From Flavobacteriaceae bacterium UBA3478 (GTDB lineage Bacteria; Bacteroidota; Bacteroidia; Flavobacteriales; Flavobacteriaceae): a stretch of DNA of 15,958 nt. Made by a program: the position numbers and the translations under genes. The stretch is taken from positions 1 through 15,958 of the forward strand of contig DFQX01000042.1 in the NCBI GenBank assembly GCA_002381155.1, written 5' to 3'. Shown one piece after another: positions 7,057-14,053 of the stretch. The notes beneath the pieces are model-generated. The model was not told the DNA's origin, did not search any database, and saw only the letters and a list, made by a program, of their open reading frames with translations. The first letter of the stretch is position 1. Every line of letters begins with the position of its first letter.

Positions 7057-8183
7057 AAACTACCTTTTGTGCTTGGAAGAATCAAATGCTCGGTATCTCT
7101 TTTCTTTGCCATTTTAATCGCTTTAGCAAAAGCTTTAAAAAGACCTTCGATCTTATGGTGTTCATTAAAACCGCTCGCCTTAAGGTTTAAATTGGCTTTA
7201 GCACCATCGGCAAATGATTTGAAGAAGTGAAAGAACATTTCCGTAGGCATATCCCCTATCTTCTCTCTTTTAAATTTAGCATCCCACATTAACCAGGCTC
7301 TACCCCCGAAATCAATAGCTGCTTGGGCTAGTGCGTCATCCATAGGGAGACAATAACCGTATCTTTCTACTCCTAATTTATTACCGAGTGCTTTAGCAAA
7401 AGCTTCTCCTAGAGCGATTCCAGTGTCTTCTATGGTATGGTGTTCATCAATGTGTAAATCCCCTTTGCACTTTATATATAAATTAAGTTGTCCATGACGA
7501 GCAATCTGCTCTAACATATGATCGAAAAATCCTAGACCTGTACTTATTTCTGATTCACCTGTTCCCTCTAGATTAAGGGTGATTTCAATATCAGTCTCTT
7601 TAGTTTTTCGCTGATGAGTAATCTTGCGATCTAGTTTTTTCAAGAAATCGGTAATTGAATTCCAGTCGTTACACTCTAAGGCAACATAGTTATTCAGTTC
7701 TTGAAGAGATTCATTCAATTCATCCTTACCTGATGGACTAGCATTAAACAGAAATGATTTGATTCCTAGATTTTTCCCTAATTCAACATCGGTGTATCGA
7801 TCACCAATGACAAAGCTATTTTCGAGATCAAAACCTTGAGATATGAGATCCGTTAACATTCCTGTTCTAGGTTTCCGGTTCGGAGAATTTTCAGAAGGAA
7901 AACTGGAATCGATAGCTATTTTTTCGAAACTAATTCCTTCAGATTCAAGAGTACGAATCATTAGGTTTTGAACGGGCCAAAAATCTTCTGAAGGAAAAGA
8001 TTTGGTACCTAGTCCATCTTGGTTGGTTATTAGTACTAATTGATACCCTAAAACCTTATGGGCCAATCTTAAGGAGCTAATAACATTCGGAAAAAACACT
8101 AGCTTATCAATGTGATCGATTTGATAATCAACTGGCTCTTTTATGATCGTACCATCACGATCTACAAACAGGTATTTTTTCAT
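7053..8183 (-). CDS. hisB: bifunctional histidinol-phosphatase / imidazoleglycerol-phosphate dehydratase HisB
   Basis: Two enzymes in one 376-residue chain. The N-terminal HAD phosphatase (about 1-165) dephosphorylates histidinol phosphate: nucleophile D8 and acid/base D10 in VDRDGTI, TNQDG at 53-57, K104 in RKP, and D128 in VIGDRYTD. The C-terminal dehydratase (about 190-376) carries the metal-binding motifs HHTIED (248-253) and EHHKIE (341-346) plus FFDHML (219-224). In E. coli HisB a Cys/His zinc loop lies just before RKP; here the equivalent stretch (SSFPSENSPN, 93-102) has no cysteine or histidine, so this phosphatase probably lacks the zinc site. I believe that is common in Bacteroidota HisB. 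Overlaps of 4 bp join it to hisD-hisC and hisH. Confidence 0.95.
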   Translation of the reverse strand: MKKYLFVDRDGTIIKEPVDYQIDHIDKLVFFPNVISSLRLAHKVLGYQLVLITNQDGLGTKSFPSEDFWPVQNLMIRTLESEGISFEKIAIDSSFPSENSPNRKPRTGMLTDLISQGFDLENSFVIGDRYTDVELGKNLGIKSFLFNASPSGKDELNESLQELNNYVALECNDWNSITDFLKKLDRKITHQRKTKETDIEITLNLEGTGESEISTGLGFFDHMLEQIARHGQLNLYIKCKGDLHIDEHHTIEDTGIALGEAFAKALGNKLGVERYGYCLPMDDALAQAAIDFGGRAWLMWDAKFKREKIGDMPTEMFFHFFKSFADGAKANLNLKASGFNEHHKIEGLFKAFAKAIKMAKKRDTEHLILPSTKGSL

Positions 8184-10519
8184 GAATTCAATAATTTAAT
8201 AACACGATTATTTTCATCGGGTGTACCGACTGTAATACGGAGCATATTTTGACATCCATATTGCGAACTTCTATTTCTCACAACAATACCAGCATCCACA
8301 AAATTTCGATATCTTTTTGATGCATCGTCTACTTGAAATAATATAAAATTAGCCTCAGACTCATATACCTTAACTATCCAACTACACTGTTTTAATGCTG
8401 TTGCTAGAATGGTTCTTTGATCCTTTAGAATTTCTATCTCACGTTGAATAGTTGAATCATCTGAAAGACGGTCTAGAGCTAACTCTAGATTAGGACTACT
8501 GATATTATAAGGAGGCTTAATACGATTGAGCCAACCGATAATTTTTGGATGAGCAACGGCAACCCCTAGTCGTGCACCTGCTAAGCCATAGGCTTTTGAT
8601 AGGGTGCGCACCACTATGAGATTCGGATGCTCGGTGACTACACTCACTAGACTCTCCTCGTTAGAGAAATCGATATAAGCTTCATCAACGACCACTAATG
8701 CATTGGTTTCACTGATAAATCTTTGAAGTTTTTTCGAATCGAGTAATCCTCCTGTAGGGTTATTAGGATTACACAAGAACACGAGTTGGGTTCTGCCACT
8801 GATCTTACTTTCGAATAGATTCCAATCTAATTCAAATTGCTCATTAAGCGCTACAGTGATTAGCTCCACATCGTTCTTATCAGCTAACACACTATACATT
8901 CCATAAGAGGGCTTAAAAGTCAATGCGTTATGTTGTTTGGGTTCAACCACTAGTTGCATGATCAAATCCAATACCTCGTCGCTTCCATTCCCAATAAAGA
9001 GGGTGTTTTCTTGAATTCCCCATAGCTCTGCTATACGAGCTTTTAGAGCCAATTGATAGGGATCAGGATATCTGGTTGCTTTACCCTCAAAAGGATTTTC
9101 ATTCGCATCTAACCAAATTTTAGAGATCGTACTATCTGAGAACTCACTTCTGGCGGATGAGTACACCTCAGAATTCATTAAATGTCTTCTAACATTTGCA
9201 TCTATATCATACCCTTCAGCACCTTGATTAACCTCATTAAAAAGGTGCTTAAATCGAAGAGTCACCGCGTTTTCGTGGGCTTTTAATTGTTCAGCACTCG
9301 CCATCTGTTCAACGATGGGTCCAAGGTCAAGTATCCCTTGAGGACTGACCTTCTGAAAGGTGATTGATTTTGTATAACTGTCTAGATTAACTCCACTATA
9401 CTGTCGGGCAAATCCATTCGTGGGTAGCGTATGGTTCGTCCCTGATGCATAATCACCAGCACTTTCGGGAGTGAAATTCCCTATAAATACAGAACCAGCG
9501 TTTTTAACCAGGTCAACCATATCTTCTGGTTTTTCACTAGCAATAATGTAATGTTCTGGAGCATATGAATTGATGAATTCAGCTGCCTTTACTCGATCAT
9601 CAAAAAGAATAACTCTACTGTTTTTTAGAGCCTTAGTGGCAATCTCATTTCTTGGTAGGTTCGCCAGTTGAATCTTAATTTCTTCTTCTATCCTTTTTAG
9701 CTTTGATGAATTGGATAATACTAACACCACTTGACTATCAGGTCCGTGCTCTGCTTGACTTAAGAGATCTGCAGCTACGAATTCGGGCACACAAGTTTCG
9801 TCAGCAAATACGAGTAATTCACTAGGACCGGCAGGCATATCTATAGCTGCTCCCTGCTGTGTAGCGAATTGTTTTGCTACCGTTACGAACTGGTTTCCAG
9901 GACCAAAAATCTTATCAACCGCAAGAATAGATTGGGTACCATTCGTTAAGGCAGCAATGGCTTGAGCTCCACCGACTTTATATAAATAATCCACATCGCA
10001 TAGTGATGCAGTGTAAAGAATGGCAGGGTCTACCTTACCGAATCGGTTTGGCGGAGTGCACAATGTGATTGATTCACAGCCTGCGATCTTTGCAGGAATA
10101 GCCAACATAAGAACCGTAGAAAATAATGGAGCAGAGCCACCAGGAATATAAATTCCGACCTTTTCAATAGCTACCTTACGTTGCTCGCAAACTACTCCAG
10201 GCATAGTTTCGACCCGTATAGGTTTGGTCTTTTGCGCTTGGTGAAAAGATTCAATATTCTGTTTTGCTTTCTGTATCGCCTGTTTTAGTTTCGGATCTAC
10301 TAAATCTTTCGCTTCATCAACCTCTTCCTTACTGATAATTAGCTGATCTAATTTGACCTTATCAAAGTTTTCGGTATAGTTCAATAAAGCTTCATCGCCA
10401 CGATGTTTGACCTCATTAAATATCTCGCTTATTAGTGGATATAATTCTTCATAGGAGGCTGTGGGACGTTTAATGATTTCTGTCCACAGTTCTTTTCTAG
10501 GGTTATTGTAGGTCTTCAT
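8180..10519 (-). CDS. hisDC: fused histidinol dehydrogenase - histidinol-phosphate aminotransferase (HisD-HisC)
   Basis: One uninterrupted 779-residue frame joins two enzymes usually encoded separately. HisD (about 1-427) oxidises histidinol to histidine; zinc ligands Q255, H258 (SQAEHGPDSQ), D356 and H415, and the catalytic pair E322-H323, are all present. HisC (about 438-779) is the PLP aminotransferase making histidinol phosphate; it has YSSARSEF, LDANENP (470-476), the PNNPTG turn (585-590), VDEAYIDF and the PLP lysine K642 in RTLSKAYGLAGARLG, then the C-terminal RITVGTPDEN. The linker (about 428-437) is short. The HisC-like N-terminal helix lies upstream of the first in-frame ATG of that half (M448), which favours a true fusion over two overlapping genes. 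A start 2 bp after the hisG stop and a 4-bp overlap with hisB place it in the operon. Confidence 0.92.
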   Translation of the reverse strand: MKTYNNPRKELWTEIIKRPTASYEELYPLISEIFNEVKHRGDEALLNYTENFDKVKLDQLIISKEEVDEAKDLVDPKLKQAIQKAKQNIESFHQAQKTKPIRVETMPGVVCEQRKVAIEKVGIYIPGGSAPLFSTVLMLAIPAKIAGCESITLCTPPNRFGKVDPAILYTASLCDVDYLYKVGGAQAIAALTNGTQSILAVDKIFGPGNQFVTVAKQFATQQGAAIDMPAGPSELLVFADETCVPEFVAADLLSQAEHGPDSQVVLVLSNSSKLKRIEEEIKIQLANLPRNEIATKALKNSRVILFDDRVKAAEFINSYAPEHYIIASEKPEDMVDLVKNAGSVFIGNFTPESAGDYASGTNHTLPTNGFARQYSGVNLDSYTKSITFQKVSPQGILDLGPIVEQMASAEQLKAHENAVTLRFKHLFNEVNQGAEGYDIDANVRRHLMNSEVYSSARSEFSDSTISKIWLDANENPFEGKATRYPDPYQLALKARIAELWGIQENTLFIGNGSDEVLDLIMQLVVEPKQHNALTFKPSYGMYSVLADKNDVELITVALNEQFELDWNLFESKISGRTQLVFLCNPNNPTGGLLDSKKLQRFISETNALVVVDEAYIDFSNEESLVSVVTEHPNLIVVRTLSKAYGLAGARLGVAVAHPKIIGWLNRIKPPYNISSPNLELALDRLSDDSTIQREIEILKDQRTILATALKQCSWIVKVYESEANFILFQVDDASKRYRNFVDAGIVVRNRSSQYGCQNMLRITVGTPDENNRVIKLLNS

Positions 10520-10521
10520 CG

Positions 10522-11376
10522 TTATAAAAACATCTTTTCTATAGAACTAACTAGGATACCTTCTGCCCCTGCACTTTTGAGTTTTCCGATCATCGGCCAG
10601 AACCGCTTTTCTTCGATTACGGTGTGCACCGAAACCCATCCAGACTCTGCGAGCGGCAAAACAGTAGGACTTTTCATTCCTGGTAGTAAGGATAAGACAT
10701 CCTGTAAATTGGCCTCTTGAACATTCATTAAAACATATTTATGCTCTCTAGCTCGCAAAACCCCTCTTAATCTGAATAAGAGTTCTTGAAAAGTTTCATT
10801 GGACTGATCTAGTTTAGGAGAAACTGCAAGCACAGCTTCACTTTTCAATAAAGTCTCAACCTCTTTAAGGTTGTTCTTGAAAAGAGTACTACCACTGCTC
10901 ACAATATCGCAAATAGCTTCAGACAATCCGATGTTTGGTGCGATCTCAACACTGCCATTAATCACGTGTATATGAGCATTAATATTGTTACTGTCTAGAA
11001 AAGAACGAAGGGTATTCGGATACGATGTCGCTATCCTTTTATTTTCGAGATCCTCAAGCCCTTTATATTCTGTTCCCTTGGGTACAGCGATACAAACGCG
11101 ACATTTAGAAAACTTTAATCTTTCAGCGCTTTCAATATTATTGCCTTTTTCGATAAGTAAATTCTCACCAATGATCGCTAGGTCCACTACGCCGTCTTGC
11201 AGATACTTGGGAATATCTCCGTTGCGCAGATAGTATACCTCTAAAGGAAAGTTAGTTGCCGGAGCCTTTAATTGGTCCTTACCATTATTAATAGAAATCC
11301 CTGCTTCTTTCAATAATTTGATCGAATCGTCGTGAAGTCTTCCGCTCTTTTGAATTGCAATTTTTAGTCGTTCCAT
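10522..11376 (-). CDS. hisG: ATP phosphoribosyltransferase HisG, long form
   Basis: First, committed step of histidine synthesis: ATP + PRPP to phosphoribosyl-ATP. At 284 residues it is the long form with its own regulatory domain, so no HisZ partner is needed. The catalytic part has LKIAIQKSGRL at the start, GENLLIEKG, and the PRPP-binding loop DIVSSGSTL at 157-165. The C-terminal ACT-like domain (about 212-284; KYVLMNV through EGILVSSIEKM) is the site where histidine inhibits long-form enzymes. The ATG follows the attenuator terminator by about 13 bp. It is the first structural gene of the operon; hisD-hisC begins 2 bp after its stop. Confidence 0.96.
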   Translation of the reverse strand: MERLKIAIQKSGRLHDDSIKLLKEAGISINNGKDQLKAPATNFPLEVYYLRNGDIPKYLQDGVVDLAIIGENLLIEKGNNIESAERLKFSKCRVCIAVPKGTEYKGLEDLENKRIATSYPNTLRSFLDSNNINAHIHVINGSVEIAPNIGLSEAICDIVSSGSTLFKNNLKEVETLLKSEAVLAVSPKLDQSNETFQELLFRLRGVLRAREHKYVLMNVQEANLQDVLSLLPGMKSPTVLPLAESGWVSVHTVIEEKRFWPMIGKLKSAGAEGILVSSIEKMFL

Positions 11377-11389
11377 GATTGATTTAAAT

Positions 11390-11423
11390 AAAAAATCCGC
11401 TTAAACACAAGGCTCAAACGGAT
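11390..11423 (-). terminator. intrinsic terminator of the his attenuator
   Basis: On the - strand, ATCCGTTTGAGC (11423-11412) pairs with GTTTAAGCGGAT (11406-11395) to give a 12-bp stem with three G-U pairs around a five-base CTTGT loop. It is followed at once by a run of T (11395-11390, the first T being in the stem). This is a standard rho-independent terminator, placed between the His-rich leader peptide and hisG, 13 bp before the hisG ATG. Position and sequence argue that it is conditional rather than the end of the upstream gene. Confidence 0.85.
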
Positions 11424-11463
11424 CGTATAAAGTATTCACATACCAAACCTATCTCGCCTGAGC
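11412..11463 (-). promoter_or_regulatory. antiterminator pairing of the his attenuator
   Basis: The leader RNA segment GCTCAGGCG (11463-11455) can pair with CGTTTGAGC (11420-11412), giving 9 bp with two G-U pairs and a 34-base loop. The second arm is most of the 5' arm of the terminator, so the two structures exclude each other. The first arm is exactly codons 14-16 of the leader peptide. A ribosome stalled on the His codons (11487-11476) would leave it free, while a ribosome at the stop codon would cover it. This is the behaviour expected of translation-coupled attenuation; pairing was found by eye. Confidence 0.75.
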
Positions 11464-11502
11464 GCAGTAAAATAGATGATGGTGATGTGTTGTCTTATTC
11501 AT
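11449..11502 (-). CDS. hisL: his operon leader peptide (four consecutive His codons)
   Basis: A 17-codon open frame from ATG 11502 to TAG 11449, encoding MNKTTHHHHLFYCAQAR. Codons 6-9 are CAT CAC CAT CAT, four histidines in a row, directly upstream of an antiterminator/terminator pair and of hisG. This is the hallmark of a histidine-sensing leader peptide: low charged tRNA-His stalls the ribosome on the His run and permits transcription into hisG. The peptide itself need have no function. I use hisL by analogy with enteric bacteria; the sequence outside the His run is not recognisably homologous to the enteric peptide. The chance of four adjacent His codons in a short frame at exactly this place is low. 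Confidence 0.88.
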   Translation of the reverse strand: MNKTTHHHHLFYCAQAR

Positions 11503-11510
11503 TATGCCTG

Positions 11511-11518
11511 CAAAAATA
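11511..11518 (-). promoter_or_regulatory. candidate -7 promoter box of the his operon
   Basis: Reads TATTTTTG on the - strand, an exact match to TAnnTTTG. It lies 8 bp before the leader ATG, between the SPFH gene stop and the leader peptide, which would give a very short 5' UTR or a nearly leaderless start. No good TTG is seen 19-20 bp upstream (the region reads TTAGTG), so the assignment rests on the -7 box and its location. Confidence 0.4.
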
Positions 11519-11538
11519 AGCTTGTTTTTTATTTGTCA

Positions 11539-12360
11539 CTAATTATTACCAAGAATTATTGGTAAGCCGCTTTCTCCTGAACCAACAACTACCACTTTTG
11601 CATTAGGTGATTCTGCAAGTTTAAGTGTAGCTTCGATACCTTTATCTTGTAGAATTTTGTCGGTTAGTGAAGCACTTAAAATTCGGTTGGCATCTGCCTT
11701 ACCTTGAGCCTCAATGATTTGTCTTTGCGCTTCTTTTTCTGCCGTTACCAATCTAAACTCGTATTCTAAAGCCGCTTGTTCTTGCTTTAACTTTCGCTCT
11801 ATGGCTTCTCGGATCGTTGGGGGAAGTGTAACGTCTCTTACGAGAATTTCGTTCAATTGAATGTACTGGTCTTCAACAATCATCTTCGTTTCCTCAAAAA
11901 TTTCTTGTTGAATGGCATCTCTTTTAGAAGAGTATAGTTGCTCTGGGGTATACCTACCCACTACTGATCTTGCTGCCGATCTTATTGCGGGAAGCAAGAT
12001 ACGATTTACGTACTGCTCACTTTTCTCCTTATGAAGTTTACCCAAAGACTCATAAACAGGCTGGTACCACGCTGACGCATCGATCTGAATTTCAAGACCA
12101 TTTGAAGAAAGTACCTTCATTTTTTCAAATAGTTCTTGTTGTCTTACCTCGTAAACAAATACACGATTCCATGGTGCTACCAAATGAAAACCTTCACCCA
12201 TTGGGGCTTTGTCAGTAACTACACCGCCTGCAAAGGTTCGGTAAAGCACACCTGCTCTACCAGGTCCGATGGTAATCGCTGATTTAGAAATTAAGATAAT
12301 CAGCAAGAAAAAACCTACTACACCAGGAAGTAAAAATTTAGGTAAACGTTCCATTTCCAT
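11539..12360 (-). CDS. SPFH/prohibitin-like membrane protein
   Basis: A 273-residue member of the SPFH (stomatin/prohibitin/flotillin/HflK-C) superfamily. A hydrophobic segment at about residues 8-28 anchors the N-terminus in the inner membrane. The SPFH domain follows, with the prohibitin-type motif GRAGVLYRTFAGGV and GEGFHLVAPWNRVFVYEVRQQE. A charged, probably coiled-coil region (about 175-230, rich in E, K, Q, A) ends in IIEAQGKADANRILS, typical of prohibitin-like proteins that form large rings and restrain FtsH-type proteases. It matches prohibitin more than HflC, because there is no HflK partner alongside. ATG at 12360 is chosen; ATG at 12354 is equally possible. fabG lies 7 bp upstream. 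A specific role here is not shown by the context. Confidence 0.85.
   Translation of the reverse strand: MEMERLPKFLLPGVVGFFLLIILISKSAITIGPGRAGVLYRTFAGGVVTDKAPMGEGFHLVAPWNRVFVYEVRQQELFEKMKVLSSNGLEIQIDASAWYQPVYESLGKLHKEKSEQYVNRILLPAIRSAARSVVGRYTPEQLYSSKRDAIQQEIFEETKMIVEDQYIQLNEILVRDVTLPPTIREAIERKLKQEQAALEYEFRLVTAEKEAQRQIIEAQGKADANRILSASLTDKILQDKGIEATLKLAESPNAKVVVVGSGESGLPIILGNN
11546..11565 (-). repeat. perfect 7-bp inverted repeat at the end of the SPFH gene
   Basis: TTACCAA and TTGGTAA flank a six-base spacer, overlapping the last codons of the SPFH gene and lying about 28 bp upstream of the his -7 box. There is no T-run directly after it, so it is not a good intrinsic terminator. It could be an RNA hairpin at the mRNA 3' end or a repressor-type operator for the his promoter; nothing decides between these. 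Confidence 0.4.
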
Positions 12361-12367
12361 ATTTAAA

Positions 12368-13111
12368 TTAAGTTAACATTCCTCCATCTACAAGAAGGAC
12401 TTGACCTGTAATATACGAAGAAAGATCAGATGCAAAGAATAAACAAGCGTTCGCAACATCCTCAGGAGTTCCTCCACGCTTCAATGGAATACCTGCACGC
12501 CATTGTTCTACTACGGCATCATCAAGTTTATCCGTCATTTCTGTCTCAATAAAGCCAGGAGCTATAGCGTTTGCTCTAATGTTTCTTGAACCCAGTTCTA
12601 AAGCGATACTTTTTGTGAATCCAATCATACCGGCCTTAGAAGCTGCATAGTTCGCTTGGCCAGCATTACCCTTGACACCAACGATAGAACTAATATTAAT
12701 AATAGAACCGTTTCGTTGTTTTAAAAAGACTCTCTGGAAAGCCTTGGTCATATTGAAAATCGACTTGAGATTTACCTCTATTACCTTATCGAAGTCTTCT
12801 TCAGACATTCGCATAAGAAGATTGTCTTTTGTGATTCCAGCATTGTTAATAAGGGCGTCTAATGAGTCAAAATCAGACATTACCTCTGAAGCTAATTTTT
12901 CGCATGCCTCAAAGCTAGAAGCATCACTTTTGTAAGCTTTAACTTTAACTCCGAGCTTTGATAGTTCCTCTTGTAATGCCAGTGCTGGTGCTTCACTTGA
13001 ACTATAAGTGAATGCTACGTTTGCACCGTTTTGAGCGAATACTCGAGCAATTCCACTACCTATACCTCTACTTGCGCCGGTGATTAAAACCGTCTTTCCG
13101 TTTAATAACAT
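12368..13111 (-). CDS. fabG: 3-oxoacyl-[acyl-carrier-protein] reductase FabG
   Basis: NADPH-dependent short-chain dehydrogenase that reduces 3-oxoacyl-ACP in fatty acid elongation. At 247 residues it has the normal length. It shows the nucleotide-binding motif TGASRGIG (11-18), LINNAG (88-92 plus G), and the catalytic tetrad N114, S142, Y155 and K159, with the YAASK motif. APGFIETEMTDKL and the C-terminal ITGQVLLVDGGM are characteristic of FabG rather than of other short-chain dehydrogenases. It follows sucD by 10 bp and precedes the SPFH gene by 7 bp. Its presence in the same block as fabZ and lpxA fits acyl-ACP supply for lipid A and phospholipids, though short-chain dehydrogenase substrates cannot be fixed from sequence alone. 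Confidence 0.93.
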   Translation of the reverse strand: MLLNGKTVLITGASRGIGSGIARVFAQNGANVAFTYSSSEAPALALQEELSKLGVKVKAYKSDASSFEACEKLASEVMSDFDSLDALINNAGITKDNLLMRMSEEDFDKVIEVNLKSIFNMTKAFQRVFLKQRNGSIINISSIVGVKGNAGQANYAASKAGMIGFTKSIALELGSRNIRANAIAPGFIETEMTDKLDDAVVEQWRAGIPLKRGGTPEDVANACLFFASDLSSYITGQVLLVDGGMLT

Positions 13112-13121
13112 GTCTTTCTAA

Positions 13122-13994
13122 TTAAGCTAAAACCTCTTTTACCTTAGCACCTATCATTGCAGGAGAGTCTACCACATGAATACCACAAGAAGCCATAATT
13201 CGCTTCTTAGCTTGCGCTGTATCATCGCTACCTCCAACAATAGCACCTGCATGCCCCATGGTTCTACCCGCAGGAGCCGTCTCGCCAGCGATAAAACCTA
13301 CCACAGGTTTTTTACTACCACTGTTTTTGTACCAATGTGCAGCATCAGATTCTAATTGACCTCCAATTTCACCGATCATTACAACACAATCTGTTTCTTC
13401 ATCCTCAATGAGTAATTGCAGTGCTTCTTTGGTTGTAGTTCCAATGATTGGATCACCTCCAATACCGATAGCGGTAGAAACTCCTGATCCTTGACGAACC
13501 ACCTGATCTGAAGCTTCATAAGTCAATGTTCCTGATTTAGAAACAATACCTACTTTTCCTTTTTTAAATACAAAGCCTGGCATAATACCAACCTTAGCCT
13601 CTTCTGGAGTAATTACACCCGGACAATTAGGACCAATTAAGCGGCAATCGTATTGCTTGATATAATCGTATACCTTAACCATATCTGCCACAGGAATACC
13701 CTCGGTGATTGCGATAATTACTTTGATTCCAGAATTTGCGGCCTCCATAATAGCATCTGCTGCAAATGCTGGTGGAACAAAAATGATTGAGGTATTAGCT
13801 CCAGCCTTTTCTACAGCCTCTCTCACCGTATTAAAAACAGGACGATCAAGATGAGTCTGTCCTCCTTTACCTGGGGTTACCCCTCCTACCACATTAGTTC
13901 CGTATTCGATCATTTGCTCTGCGTGAAAAGTACCTTCGGTACCTGTAAAACCCTGAACAATAATGCGAGAATCTTTATTTACTAATACACTCAT
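13122..13994 (-). CDS. sucD: succinyl-CoA ligase alpha subunit SucD
   Basis: Alpha subunit of succinyl-CoA synthetase of the TCA cycle, which interconverts succinyl-CoA and succinate with nucleotide triphosphate formation. It has 290 residues. The CoA-binding N-terminal domain shows QGFTGTEGTFH (14-24) and GGVTPGKGG (37-45). IGPNCPGVITP (120-130) and VSKSGTLTYE (151-160) follow, and the phosphorylated active-site histidine is H248 in GRTMGHAGAIVGG. No sucC lies beside it; separate sucC and sucD loci are, from memory, usual in Bacteroidota. A 59-bp gap with a candidate -7 box precedes it, and fabG follows 10 bp downstream, so it may head the sucD-fabG-SPFH unit. Confidence 0.96.
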   Translation of the reverse strand: MSVLVNKDSRIIVQGFTGTEGTFHAEQMIEYGTNVVGGVTPGKGGQTHLDRPVFNTVREAVEKAGANTSIIFVPPAFAADAIMEAANSGIKVIIAITEGIPVADMVKVYDYIKQYDCRLIGPNCPGVITPEEAKVGIMPGFVFKKGKVGIVSKSGTLTYEASDQVVRQGSGVSTAIGIGGDPIIGTTTKEALQLLIEDEETDCVVMIGEIGGQLESDAAHWYKNSGSKKPVVGFIAGETAPAGRTMGHAGAIVGGSDDTAQAKKRIMASCGIHVVDSPAMIGAKVKEVLA

Positions 13995-14010
13995 ATCTAT
14001 ATTTTGATTG

Positions 14011-14018
14011 CAAATTTA
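14011..14018 (-). promoter_or_regulatory. candidate -7 promoter box upstream of sucD
   Basis: Reads TAAATTTG on the - strand, an exact TAnnTTTG match in the 59-bp efp-sucD gap, 16 bp before the sucD ATG. That is a sensible distance for a short 5' UTR. A clear -33 TTTG at 19-20 bp is not visible on this strand, so support is moderate. Confidence 0.38.
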
Positions 14019-14053
14019 AAAACGACAAGAGAATGTTTTGCCTATGATTTTGT

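Noticed and set aside
11444..11451. TAGGTTTG on the - strand, a second TAnnTTTG match before hisG
   Set aside because: It overlaps the leader stop codon and lies inside the attenuator; a start there would skip the leader peptide. Chance matches are expected in AT-rich DNA.
11475..11487. GATGATGGTGATG on the + strand looks like a trinucleotide repeat
   Set aside because: It is the complement of the four His codons of the leader peptide; the codon reading explains it fully.
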